From contig JAQWFV010000091.1 in assembly GCA_029238555.1 (NCBI GenBank), positions 1-22,313 on the forward strand: DNA of 22,313 bases. Reading direction: 5' to 3'. The notes under the pieces are model-generated. The model saw only the letters and a program-made list of their open reading frames with translations, was not told the DNA's origin and searched no databases. Source of the stretch: Flavobacteriaceae bacterium (lineage in GTDB: Bacteria > Bacteroidota > Bacteroidia > Flavobacteriales > Flavobacteriaceae). This document shows positions 13,826 through 21,284 of this stretch, piece after piece; positions within the stretch are counted from its first letter, which is position 1; the number at the start of each line of letters is the position of its first letter. The position numbers and the translations under genes were made by a program.

Positions 13826-15001
13826 CTATTCTTTTCTCCATTTTTGAGACTGCTCAAAAACATCCTCTAAAATCATTGTATCACTTTCTGTTAAAATTTC
13901 TCCTTTACGCTCCATCACAATTTTTGCAGTTTTAATGGCTTTTTCAAAGCTATGGGTAGTACTATTTTGAATACCTCCCCAAGAAAAACTAGGAATGAAA
14001 TTTTTGGCAAAACCAGCGCCAAAAATATTGGCAGCCACCCCCACTACGGTGCCTGTATTAAACATAGTATTAATGGCACATTTGCTGTGATCACCCATCA
14101 TTAAGCCACAAAACTGTAGGCCAGTCTTAGCAAATCGCTCTTCTTGATAATCCCAAAGACGCACATTTTCGTAACTGTTTTTTAGATTAGAGTTATTGGT
14201 ATCTGCGCCAATATTACACCAAGAACCTATCACTGCATTACCTAAGAAACCTTCGTGTCCTTTATTAGAGTAGGGAAACATCACTACATTATTCAACTCT
14301 CCCCCAACTTTACTTTTAGCGCCAATAGAGGTGGCTCCGTATATTTTAGCACCCATTTTAACCACTGCTTCTGCCCCTAAAGCAAAAGGTCCTCTAATTA
14401 AACTCCCCTCCATAATCTCACAATGAGCACCTAAATAAATAGGACCATTTGTAGTGTTTAAAGTACAGTATTCTAATTGTGCTCCTGATTCTATGAAAAT
14501 TTGACCTGTTCCAATCACCTGAACACTTTCAGGTATAGAGTCACTGTCTCTACCTTGCGTGAGTATTTCAAAATCCAAAGCAATGGCCAAATCATTTTTA
14601 GAAAAAATATCCCAAGTGTTAGAGATAGATAAAAAAGCACCTGCTACCTCTATAGACTTTAGGCTATCAAAATTTATGTCTTCTTCAGCGTCACTAGCAA
14701 AAAAAGCTACCACGGCGTCACCGTCAAAAATCGCTTCTCCTTCTTTAAGGCCTATAAGTTTAGTTACTAAGTTAGGCGTGGGAAAATATGCTGCATTAAT
14801 AAACACATTTGACTCAAAAAAAACAGTGGGCCATACCTCATTCAGATAAGGTTCTGTAATGGTAGAAGTGGTATATCCCAATACGCGTTCCCAACTATCT
14901 CTTATGGAACCTATACCCCATTCAATATCAGCCACTGGTCTGGTGTAAGTAAAGGGCAATAAGGCGGTTCTGTTTGGGCCATCAAATAATATGTAGTTCA
15001 T
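13826..15001 (-). CDS. GlmU-like sugar nucleotidyltransferase / acyltransferase (Bacteroidetes alternative form)
   Basis: 391-residue protein of the alternative GlmU family found in Bacteroidetes, proposed to make UDP-N-acetylglucosamine for peptidoglycan and lipid A. The N-terminus MNYILFDGPNRTALLPFTYT and RPVADIEWGIGSIRDSWERV is the characteristic start of this family; it lacks the usual GxGTRM loop of classical GlmU. The C-terminal half (about 185-340) is a left-handed beta-helix of hexapeptide repeats, with GTGQIFIESGAQLEY, GAHCEIMEGSLIRGPF, VKMGAKIYGATSIGAK and the NNSNLKNSY / GDHSKCAINTMFNTG stretch resembling the GlmU acetyltransferase site. The start is 22 nt from the T tract of the rpmE terminator, and mtaB follows by one base. 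The enzyme activity is inferred from the family name, not proven by visible catalytic residues. Confidence 0.85.
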   Translation of the reverse strand: MNYILFDGPNRTALLPFTYTRPVADIEWGIGSIRDSWERVLGYTTSTITEPYLNEVWPTVFFESNVFINAAYFPTPNLVTKLIGLKEGEAIFDGDAVVAFFASDAEEDINFDSLKSIEVAGAFLSISNTWDIFSKNDLAIALDFEILTQGRDSDSIPESVQVIGTGQIFIESGAQLEYCTLNTTNGPIYLGAHCEIMEGSLIRGPFALGAEAVVKMGAKIYGATSIGAKSKVGGELNNVVMFPYSNKGHEGFLGNAVIGSWCNIGADTNNSNLKNSYENVRLWDYQEERFAKTGLQFCGLMMGDHSKCAINTMFNTGTVVGVAANIFGAGFAKNFIPSFSWGGIQNSTTHSFEKAIKTAKIVMERKGEILTESDTMILEDVFEQSQKWRKE

Positions 15002-15022
15002 ATAATTGATTTAATTGGGGTT

Positions 15023-15062
15023 AAAAAAAAAAGTCACGTTCTGAAAGGTACAGAACGTGACT
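15023..15062 (-). terminator. Rho-independent terminator of rpmE
   Basis: The perfect 12-bp stem AGTCACGTTCTG/CAGAACGTGACT (15032-15043 with 15051-15062) has a 7-nt loop and is followed on the minus strand by a run of about ten T. It is 24 nt beyond the rpmE stop and about 22 nt before the GlmU-like start. Confidence 0.95.
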
Positions 15063-15085
15063 CAATGTCTTTCAGATTAAGGGGT

Positions 15086-15337
15086 TTATTTCTTAAACTT
15101 ATCGTATTTATTCTTAAACTTATCAATACGCCCGGCAGTATCTACCAATTTGGCTTTACCAGTATAGAACGGGTGAGAAGTTCTTGAAATTTCCATTTTT
15201 ATTACTGGATACTCAACACCATCTACTTCTAAAGTTTCTTTTGTTTCAGCAGCAGATTTAGCTAAAAAAACGTCTTCGTTAGACATGTCTTTAAATGCTA
15301 CCAATCTGTAATTATCCGGGTGAATTCCTTTTCTCAT
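15086..15337 (-). CDS. rpmE: 50S ribosomal protein L31, type B
   Basis: L31 of 83 residues from the large ribosomal subunit. [40 protein letters not shown] and [12 protein letters not shown] match the family. The CxxC zinc-binding cysteines of type A L31 are absent and the chain is longer than type A, so this is the zinc-independent type B (RpmE2/YkgM-like). In Bacteroidetes this is commonly the standard copy. It has its own consensus promoter and its own terminator. Confidence 0.96.
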   Translation of the reverse strand: MRKGIHPDNYRLVAFKDMSNEDVFLAKSAAETKETLEVDGVEYPVIKMEISRTSHPFYTGKAKLVDTAGRIDKFKNKYDKFKK

Positions 15338-15375
15338 GATGTATAACTTAATTCTGTATTCTAATTTTAGAAGTG

Positions 15376-15405
15376 CAAATTTAATACTTTTTCATAAACT
15401 TACAA
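15376..15405 (-). promoter_or_regulatory. Consensus promoter of rpmE
   Basis: On the minus strand TTG (15405-15403), a 19-nt spacer and TAAATTTG (15383-15376) match the Bacteroidetes promoter exactly, the same geometry as the rpmH promoter. A second TAnnTTTG match (TATTTTTG) lies further upstream without a paired TTG. Confidence 0.85.
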
Positions 15406-15442
15406 CGAATCTGCTGCAAAAATACAAAATAAAATATCTTAT

Positions 15443-15473
15443 TTGACCTGTAACAAAAAACAAGTTACATTTA
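15443..15473 (+). promoter_or_regulatory. Possible promoter of the DUF4199 gene with an inverted repeat
   Basis: TTG (15443-15445), 20 nt, then TACATTTA (15466-15473), one mismatch from TAnnTTTG, gives a leader of about 30 nt. The inverted repeat TGTAAC/GTTACA (15449-15454 and 15464-15469) lies over the spacer and the -7 box, as an operator might. Confidence 0.35.
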
Positions 15474-15508
15474 CTAACTAATCAGTAACCAATTTAAACA
15501 AAATAAAC

Positions 15509-16024
15509 ATGGAAACAAACAGTCCAAACATTGGAAAATTCTCACTTACTTACGGTTCCATTGCTGGTATAGTAGGTATTATCTTTAGCTTTATGCTGAT
15601 TTCTCTAGATATGCTTTACGATCAAGGTAGTGGAAAAACTATCGTAAGTATAGCTATTTTAGTAGGTGCAGTCTTTTTAGGGATTTTCAATTTCAGAAAA
15701 GAAAACGGAAGCTTAACCCTAAAACAAGCTTTAAAAATTGGAACCGGAAGTTCTGTTATTGCAGCTATTTACTCTATTTTATTTACGCTTGCATTGGTAA
15801 ACTTCATTGAACCAGAATTCATTGCCAAAACAGGTGAAATTACTAGAGCAACAATGATCGAAAGCAACCCAACCATTTCTAACGAACAATTGGATATGAT
15901 CACAGAGCAGCAAGCCAAGTTTTTCTGGGTAGCCTACCCATTCATGCTAATTTTTAATGCTTTTGGAGGTTTAATTATTGGGTTACTAGGTGGATTGATT
16001 CTTAAGAAAGACGCTCAAGCCTAA
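15509..16024 (+). CDS. DUF4199 family membrane protein
   Basis: 171-residue inner-membrane protein with four hydrophobic segments at about residues 12-32, 43-60, 80-98 and 140-166. Pieces that fit DUF4199, a family widespread in Bacteroidetes, are FSLTYGSIAGIVGIIFSFML, the GIFNFRKENGSLTLKQALKIG loop between the second and third segments, and the C-terminal GLIIGLLGGLILKK. A polar loop of about 40 residues (SNPTISNEQLDMITEQQ) lies between segments three and four. No function is established for the family and no catalytic motif is seen. It is followed by the glycosyltransferase gene with a 44-nt gap that contains another possible promoter. Confidence 0.85.
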   Translation: METNSPNIGKFSLTYGSIAGIVGIIFSFMLISLDMLYDQGSGKTIVSIAILVGAVFLGIFNFRKENGSLTLKQALKIGTGSSVIAAIYSILFTLALVNFIEPEFIAKTGEITRATMIESNPTISNEQLDMITEQQAKFFWVAYPFMLIFNAFGGLIIGLLGGLILKKDAQA

Positions 16025-16035
16025 AATATAAATTG

Positions 16036-16043
16036 TACTTTTG
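16036..16043 (+). promoter_or_regulatory. Possible -7 box for the glycosyltransferase gene, inside an inverted repeat
   Basis: TACTTTTG matches TAnnTTTG and would start transcription about 20 nt before the ATG at 16069. No -33 TTG is evident. The box overlaps the imperfect inverted repeat TGTACT-ttt-GAA / TTC-ttt-AGTACA (16034-16065). Confidence 0.4.
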
Positions 16044-16068
16044 AAAAAATTAATTCTTTAGTACACTA

Positions 16069-17022
16069 ATGGATATTTCTATTGTAATTCCTCTTTTAAA
16101 CGAGGAAGACTCTATATCAGAACTCTATGATTGGATTGCATCTGTGATGCAATCCAATCATTTTTTATATGAAGTTCTATTTATAGACGACGGTAGCACA
16201 GACCAATCCTGGAGTATTATATCAGCTTTAGCTAAAAAGCATTCGCAGGTCAAAGGGATTCGTTTTGCTGCCAACTACGGTAAATCTCAGGCACTTCATG
16301 CCGGCTTTAAAGCAGTAAGCGGCCAGGTGGTCATTACCATGGATGCAGACCTTCAAGATTCTCCTGAAGAAATTCCGGCCTTATATACCGCCATTACCAA
16401 GGAAGGACTAGACTTAGTCTCTGGCTGGAAAAAGAAACGATACGACCACCTCTTCACCAAAAACATCCCGTCAAAGTTGTTTAACTGGGCGGCTAGAAAA
16501 ACCTCTGGTCTCTCTCTCCATGATTTTAACTGTGGGTTAAAAGCCTATAAATTGGAGGTTGTTAAAAACATAGAAGTTTCAGGTGAAATGCACAGATACA
16601 TCCCAGTGTTGGCTAAAAATGCTGGCTTTCACAAAATAGGGGAACAAATAGTGCAACACAAAGCAAGAAAATACGGTAAAACAAAATTTGGCATGAATAG
16701 ATTCATCAACGGATTTTTAGATTTAATAACCATTTGGTTTTTATCTACTTTTGGTAAAAGACCCATGCATCTATTTGGGGCCTTGGGGGTAATGATGTTT
16801 GTTATTGGTTTTGGTTTTGCGCTATACTTAGGGCTAGATAAATTATTCATTCACACCAGTGGTAGGCTAATTGCCAACAGGCCTGAATTTTATATTTCAC
16901 TTACAGCCATGATATTGGGTACCCAGCTATTTTTAGCCGGTTTCCTGGGCGAGATTATCATAAGACAAAGAAAAGATCAAGTACATTACACGATTAAAGA
17001 GACTATTGCCACTAAAGTGTAA
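16069..17022 (+). CDS. Family 2 glycosyltransferase with two C-terminal TM helices (DPM1/GtrB-like)
   Basis: 317-residue inner-membrane enzyme expected to transfer a sugar from a nucleotide donor to a polyprenyl phosphate, as in DPM1, ArnC and GtrB relatives. The GT-A fold starts with ISIVIPLLNEEDSI. FIDDGSTD (D40, D41) and MDADLQDSPEEIP (D92, D94) bind nucleotide and metal. NCGLKAYK and the amphipathic KFGMNRFINGFLDLI region lead to two TM helices at about 231-252 and 270-292. It is 16 nt upstream of a phosphohexomutase gene, a likely operon. The unusual point is that codons 20-31 form a perfect terminator-like hairpin without disturbing the family alignment. Donor and acceptor cannot be read from the sequence. 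Confidence 0.9.
   Translation: MDISIVIPLLNEEDSISELYDWIASVMQSNHFLYEVLFIDDGSTDQSWSIISALAKKHSQVKGIRFAANYGKSQALHAGFKAVSGQVVITMDADLQDSPEEIPALYTAITKEGLDLVSGWKKKRYDHLFTKNIPSKLFNWAARKTSGLSLHDFNCGLKAYKLEVVKNIEVSGEMHRYIPVLAKNAGFHKIGEQIVQHKARKYGKTKFGMNRFINGFLDLITIWFLSTFGKRPMHLFGALGVMMFVIGFGFALYLGLDKLFIHTSGRLIANRPEFYISLTAMILGTQLFLAGFLGEIIIRQRKDQVHYTIKETIATKV
16127..16166 (+). repeat. Perfect 16-bp inverted repeat plus T tract inside the glycosyltransferase gene
   Basis: ATGATTGGATTGCATC (16127-16142), loop TGT, and its exact reverse complement (16146-16161) are followed directly by TTTTT (16162-16166). The form is that of an intrinsic terminator. It lies 58-98 nt inside the reading frame and about 103 nt beyond the DUF4199 stop. 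Confidence 0.9.
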
Positions 17023-17037
17023 TAGATATATTACTAT

Positions 17038-18747
17038 ATGAGCAAATCCAATATAGACAACGAAATAGCCGCTTGGCAAAAAGCTCCTTTTGATGCTCAA
17101 ACCCAAAGGGAAGTAGCACAATTGGCTACAGAAAACCCCTTAGAACTCGAAGACGCTTTTTATAAGAACTTAGCCTTTGGAACTGGAGGTATGAGAGGAC
17201 TAATGGGCGTTGGTCCCAATAGAATTAACGCTTACACATTAGGTAGAAACACCCAAGGAATTTCTAATTACCTTAAAAAACAATATCCAAACGAGCCACT
17301 TTCAGTGGCTATTGCATATGATTGCAGGCACCAAAGCGACCGCTTGGCGCAAATTGTAGCGAATGTATTTTCTGCCAATAATATTAACGCCCATTTATTT
17401 CCTGAGCTCAGAACCACGCCAGCACTCTCTTTTACTTTAAAGCATTTAAAATGCCAGGCCGGAATTGTACTAACCGCTTCTCATAATCCACCAGAATACA
17501 ATGGATACAAAGTGTACTGGACAGATGGCGGGCAAATAGTCCCTCCGGAAGATCAAGAAATTATAAAAGAAATTGAAAGTCTTTCTTTTGAGGCCATAAA
17601 TTTCACCCCAAACAAAGCACTTATAAAAACCATAGATGCTTCTGTAGATGAGGCCTTTATAACGCAAAGCTGCGCCCAAGCAAACTTTAATGCCCCTAAC
17701 AAGGAAGGTTTAAAGATTGTATTCACTTCACTACACGGTACTTCAATCACGGCCATTCCAGCAGTATTAGAAAAAGCAGGATACACTGTAAACATTGTTA
17801 AAGAACAAGCTGTCCCAGATGGAGATTTCCCTACGGTTAGTTCGCCAAATCCTGAGGAGCCAGAAGCCTTGGCCATGGCCTTAGCTTTAGGAGAAAAGAC
17901 CCAAGCAGACATTGTCATAGGGACTGATCCAGACAGTGATCGATTGGGAGTAGCCGTAAGAGGTTTAGGAGGTCAACTACAACTACTCAACGGAAACCAG
18001 TGCATGGTTTTAATGACTGCTTTTTTATTAGAAAAAAGAAAAGAGCAAGGCTTAGTTGCCTCTGATTATATAGCCTCTACGATTGTTTCCACGCCTATGA
18101 TGGAAGCTATGGCAGCCGCTTATAACATTGAATGCAAAACTACGCTCACTGGATTTAAATGGATTGCAGACGAAATTAAAAAACACCCTGACCAGCACTT
18201 TATTGGTGGTGGTGAAGAGAGTTTTGGTTTCATGGTAGGAGACTTTGTAAGAGACAAAGATGCTGTTACTGCAAGTCTTTTAGCTTGTGAAATGGCCAGT
18301 TTTGCGAAAGCAAAAGGAAATACGCTCATGGACGAGCTCATTGATCTTTACCAAGAATACGGTTGTTATCAGGAGCATTTAATTGCTATCACCAAAAAAG
18401 GAAAAGAAGGGAGTATAGCCATAGAAAACAACATGAAGCGTCTCAGAGAACAACCTCTAGAAACCATTGATGGTGAGAAGGTGGTTTGGGTCCATGATTA
18501 TCTAAAAGGAGTTGCTACAAATCTACAAACGAATGACATACAAAAGATAGCGCTTCCCACTTCTAACGTGCTCATTTACACCACAGAAAAAGGCACAAAA
18601 CTAGCCTCCCGACCCTCAGGAACGGAACCTAAAATAAAGTTTTATATTAGCGTAAACAAGCCCTTAGACCGAGCGGAGAATTACCCTAAAGTAAAAGAAG
18701 CTTTAGACTTAAAAATTAACAATATACTCAAGGAAATAGCCTTGTAA
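17038..18747 (+). CDS. Phosphohexomutase (phosphoglucomutase/phosphomannomutase, PgcA-like)
   Basis: 569-residue cytoplasmic enzyme that interconverts hexose 1- and 6-phosphates, supplying sugar-1-phosphate for nucleotide sugars. All four alpha-D-phosphohexomutase loops are visible: the phosphoserine loop LTASHNPPEYNGYK (S148), the metal loop TDPDSDRLG (D297, D299, D301), the sugar-specificity loop GGGEESFG (390-397) and the phosphate loop RPSGTEPKIKFY (525-536). N-terminal FGTGGMRGLMGVGPNRINAY fits the long PgcA/PGM2-type subfamily rather than the 450-residue AlgC/GlmM type. The start ATG is 16 nt after the glycosyltransferase stop, and the ABC exporter follows 38 nt later, suggesting one envelope-related transcript. 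Glucose versus mannose preference is not decided by these motifs. Confidence 0.92.
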   Translation: MSKSNIDNEIAAWQKAPFDAQTQREVAQLATENPLELEDAFYKNLAFGTGGMRGLMGVGPNRINAYTLGRNTQGISNYLKKQYPNEPLSVAIAYDCRHQSDRLAQIVANVFSANNINAHLFPELRTTPALSFTLKHLKCQAGIVLTASHNPPEYNGYKVYWTDGGQIVPPEDQEIIKEIESLSFEAINFTPNKALIKTIDASVDEAFITQSCAQANFNAPNKEGLKIVFTSLHGTSITAIPAVLEKAGYTVNIVKEQAVPDGDFPTVSSPNPEEPEALAMALALGEKTQADIVIGTDPDSDRLGVAVRGLGGQLQLLNGNQCMVLMTAFLLEKRKEQGLVASDYIASTIVSTPMMEAMAAAYNIECKTTLTGFKWIADEIKKHPDQHFIGGGEESFGFMVGDFVRDKDAVTASLLACEMASFAKAKGNTLMDELIDLYQEYGCYQEHLIAITKKGKEGSIAIENNMKRLREQPLETIDGEKVVWVHDYLKGVATNLQTNDIQKIALPTSNVLIYTTEKGTKLASRPSGTEPKIKFYISVNKPLDRAENYPKVKEALDLKINNILKEIAL

Positions 18748-18785
18748 AAGCGCACATTTATTGTGCACCTATATGACAAAAACAC

Positions 18786-20606
18786 ATGGAGTATTTTAAA
18801 AAAATATTGCGTTTTGCAAGACCCTACAGAAAATATGCGGTATTAAATATTATCGCCAATATTTTCTATGCATTATTTGGAACGCTTGCCATGATCTCCT
18901 TATTTCCCATGCTATCTGTGTTATTCAAACAAACAGAAGCACTTTATACAGCACCCACTTGGGAAGGCATCTCAAACACCAAAACCTATGTAGAGCAAGC
19001 GCTCAATTATTTTGTGACTCAAAAGGCATCTGAAGGAGAAGGCACCGCACTCTTGTTTATGGTAGGACTAGTGATAGGCATGTTTTTTCTCAAAAATCTA
19101 TTTGGTTATTTGGCTATGTACTTCATTACGTTTCTGAGAAACGGAGTACTCAAGGACCTCAGAAACGCCCTTTATGACAAGAGCGTATCCTTACCACTCA
19201 GTTTTTATTCGGAAAAGAGAAAAGGAGACACTATGGCCAGAATTTCTTCAGATGTATTAGAAATTCAACACTCCTTTTTATCTGTGTTGGAATTAGTGGT
19301 CAGAGAACCACTAACCATAGTCTTTACCATCACAGCCATGCTGCTCATGAGTGCTAAACTCACGCTTTTTGTCTTTATATTTCTACCTATCTCAGGATAC
19401 CTCATCTCCTTGTTGGGAAAATCATTGAAGAAAAAATCGGACCGGGTACAAGAAGAACAAGGACATTTTTTATCTATTGTAGAAGAAACTTTAGGTGGAT
19501 TAAAAATCATTAAAGCTTTTACAGCAGAACCGCTGTTTTCAGCTAAATTCAAAGCCTCCACCAAACGTTTTTACAAATTCTCAAACAGCCTGCTAAACCG
19601 TCAAAATTTAGCTTCTCCCTCCTCTGAATTTCTAGGTATTAGCGTAATTGGAATTCTATTGTGGTATGGGGGTAGAATGGTCTTGGTAGAAGGAAGCCTA
19701 AAACCAGAATTATTCATCACCTATATGTCACTCGCCTACCAAATACTCACCCCAGCCAAAGCCATGAGTAAAGCGAGTTATGGAGTTAAAAAAGGGAATG
19801 CCGCCGCCGCAAGGGTATTGGAAATTCTCGAAGCAAAAAACCCCTTAGACCATTCGAGTCAAAAAGAGCTCAACAGCATACAAACAGCTATTGAATTCAA
19901 GGAACTGTCCTTTTCATATGACAAAGAATTGGTCTTAGATGGTTTTAATCTAAAAGTACTCAAGGGACAAACCATTGCATTTGTAGGCCAATCAGGGAGC
20001 GGGAAGAGCACCATTGCCAATCTCCTCATGCGATTTTACGACCCACAAAAAGGAAGTATTACTATAGACGGCACTCCCATAAACCAAGTCCCACTCCCCC
20101 ATCTCAGAAACCTAATGGGGCTGGTCTCTCAAGACGCCTTATTGTTTAATGACAGTATTTTAAACAATATAGCACTGGGGAAACCAGACGCCACAGAAGC
20201 AGACATTATAGCGGCCGCTACACTCGCGAATTGTCACGAATTTATTGGACAATTCAAAGAAGGCTACTACACCAATATTGGAGACTCAGGAAATAAACTC
20301 AGTGGAGGGCAAAAACAACGCATTTCTATTGCCAGGGCCATTTTAAAGAACCCGCCCCTAATGATTCTAGATGAGGCCACCTCTGCCTTAGATACAGAAA
20401 GCGAAAAACTGGTCCAAGACGCCTTAGAAACCCTAATGAAAAACAGGACCTCTATTGTCATAGCTCACAGACTCTCCACCATCCAACATGCACAACTCAT
20501 TGTGGTCATGCAAGAAGGTAAAATCATTGAACAAGGCACCCATCAAGCACTTTTAGATCAAAAAGGCCATTACCACAAGCTGGTGACACTGCAAACCTTA
20601 GCTTAA
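18786..20606 (+). CDS. ABC exporter, half-transporter with fused TMD and NBD (MsbA-like)
   Basis: 606-residue inner-membrane exporter working as a homodimer. The TMD (about residues 15-330) has six hydrophobic segments, with the type IV exporter features SLPLSFYSEKRKGDTMARIS, VQEEQGHFLSIVEETLGGLK and IIKAFTAE. The NBD follows: Walker A VGQSGSGKST (about 400), Q-loop LVSQDALLFNDSI, signature LSGGQKQR (about 503), Walker B LMILDEATSALD and the H-loop IAHRLSTIQHA. Size and layout match lipid A/phospholipid flippases of the MsbA type, and the neighbouring glycosyltransferase and hexomutase fit an envelope role. The large extracellular loop (about 55-85) between the first two TM helices is longer than in E. 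coli MsbA. Substrate remains inferred; a peptide or drug exporter is possible. Confidence 0.88.
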   Translation: MEYFKKILRFARPYRKYAVLNIIANIFYALFGTLAMISLFPMLSVLFKQTEALYTAPTWEGISNTKTYVEQALNYFVTQKASEGEGTALLFMVGLVIGMFFLKNLFGYLAMYFITFLRNGVLKDLRNALYDKSVSLPLSFYSEKRKGDTMARISSDVLEIQHSFLSVLELVVREPLTIVFTITAMLLMSAKLTLFVFIFLPISGYLISLLGKSLKKKSDRVQEEQGHFLSIVEETLGGLKIIKAFTAEPLFSAKFKASTKRFYKFSNSLLNRQNLASPSSEFLGISVIGILLWYGGRMVLVEGSLKPELFITYMSLAYQILTPAKAMSKASYGVKKGNAAAARVLEILEAKNPLDHSSQKELNSIQTAIEFKELSFSYDKELVLDGFNLKVLKGQTIAFVGQSGSGKSTIANLLMRFYDPQKGSITIDGTPINQVPLPHLRNLMGLVSQDALLFNDSILNNIALGKPDATEADIIAAATLANCHEFIGQFKEGYYTNIGDSGNKLSGGQKQRISIARAILKNPPLMILDEATSALDTESEKLVQDALETLMKNRTSIVIAHRLSTIQHAQLIVVMQEGKIIEQGTHQALLDQKGHYHKLVTLQTLA

Positions 20607-20714
20607 AAGAAAGCAGCGATTACAAAAACTTTAAAATGCTACAATCAAAAGAATTTCAAAAGAGCCATTAAACCTTTTGACTATTGTGCTATCTTAGTAT
20701 TAGACAAGAATTGA

Positions 20715-21254
20715 TTGGAAGAAATAGCCCTCATAGAAGCTCTTAAAGATCCCATTCGCTCAGAAAAAGCTTTTGGTATTTTGGTAGACACCTACAAAGA
20801 AAGATTGTACTGGCATATCCGTAGGATAGTGCTCCAGCATGCCTTCGCAGACGACGTCCTTCAAAACACCTTCATTAAAGTATTTAGAAACCTAGACGGC
20901 TTCAAGGGCGAGAGTAAGCTATTCTCTTGGATGTACCGCATTGCCACCAATGAAGCCCTCACCTACTTAAAAACAGAAGCTAAAAAAGGAGGCGTTCCTC
21001 TAGGAGACTATCAAGAACAACAATTAGAAGGCCTCACGGCCGACGTCTATTTTGAAGGAGACCACATAGCACTCTCTCTACAAAAAGCCATTGCCAGCCT
21101 ACCCGAAAAGCAAAAATTGGTCTTTAATATGCGTTACTACCAAGAAATACCCTATGCACAGATGTCCCAAATTTTAGATACCTCAGAAGGGGCATTAAAG
21201 GCATCTTATCACCTGGCACTTCAAAAACTAAAAAAATATCTCATCTCTAATTAA
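20715..21254 (+). CDS. ECF-type RNA polymerase sigma factor
   Basis: 179-residue sigma-70 family protein with only regions 2 and 4, the extracytoplasmic-function type. Region 2 covers about residues 18-88, with FGILVDTYKERLYWHIRRIV, DDVLQNTFIKVFRNLDGF and SWMYRIATNEALTYLK. Region 4 covers about 118-172, with IASLPEKQKLVFNMRYYQEI, the helix-turn-helix PYAQMSQILDTSEGALKASY and a final LKKYL. Translation must start at TTG (20715): an in-frame TGA immediately precedes it and no ATG follows before the conserved region. A putative anti-sigma gene follows after 30 nt and a Spy-like sensor after that. No terminator or consensus housekeeping promoter was seen in the 108-nt gap upstream, which would fit autoregulation. 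Confidence 0.92.
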   Translation: MEEIALIEALKDPIRSEKAFGILVDTYKERLYWHIRRIVLQHAFADDVLQNTFIKVFRNLDGFKGESKLFSWMYRIATNEALTYLKTEAKKGGVPLGDYQEQQLEGLTADVYFEGDHIALSLQKAIASLPEKQKLVFNMRYYQEIPYAQMSQILDTSEGALKASYHLALQKLKKYLISN

Positions 21255-21284
21255 ACCAAATCACAAAAACAAGGTCTTATAACT

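Noticed and set aside
13825..13863. Longer MtaB start within the GlmU-like gene
   Set aside because: It would add 13 non-conserved residues; the family begins at KKKVAFHTLGCKLN, reached by the ATG at 13824 one base after the upstream stop.
18751..18770. GCACA/TGTGC hairpin between the phosphohexomutase and the ABC exporter
   Set aside because: Only 5 bp with no T tract; too weak to call a terminator, and the genes look co-transcribed.
20607..20714. TTGACT-like and TATTAG-like boxes before the ECF sigma gene
   Set aside because: The spacing (15 nt) fits neither the sigma-70 nor the Bacteroidetes consensus, so no promoter is claimed.
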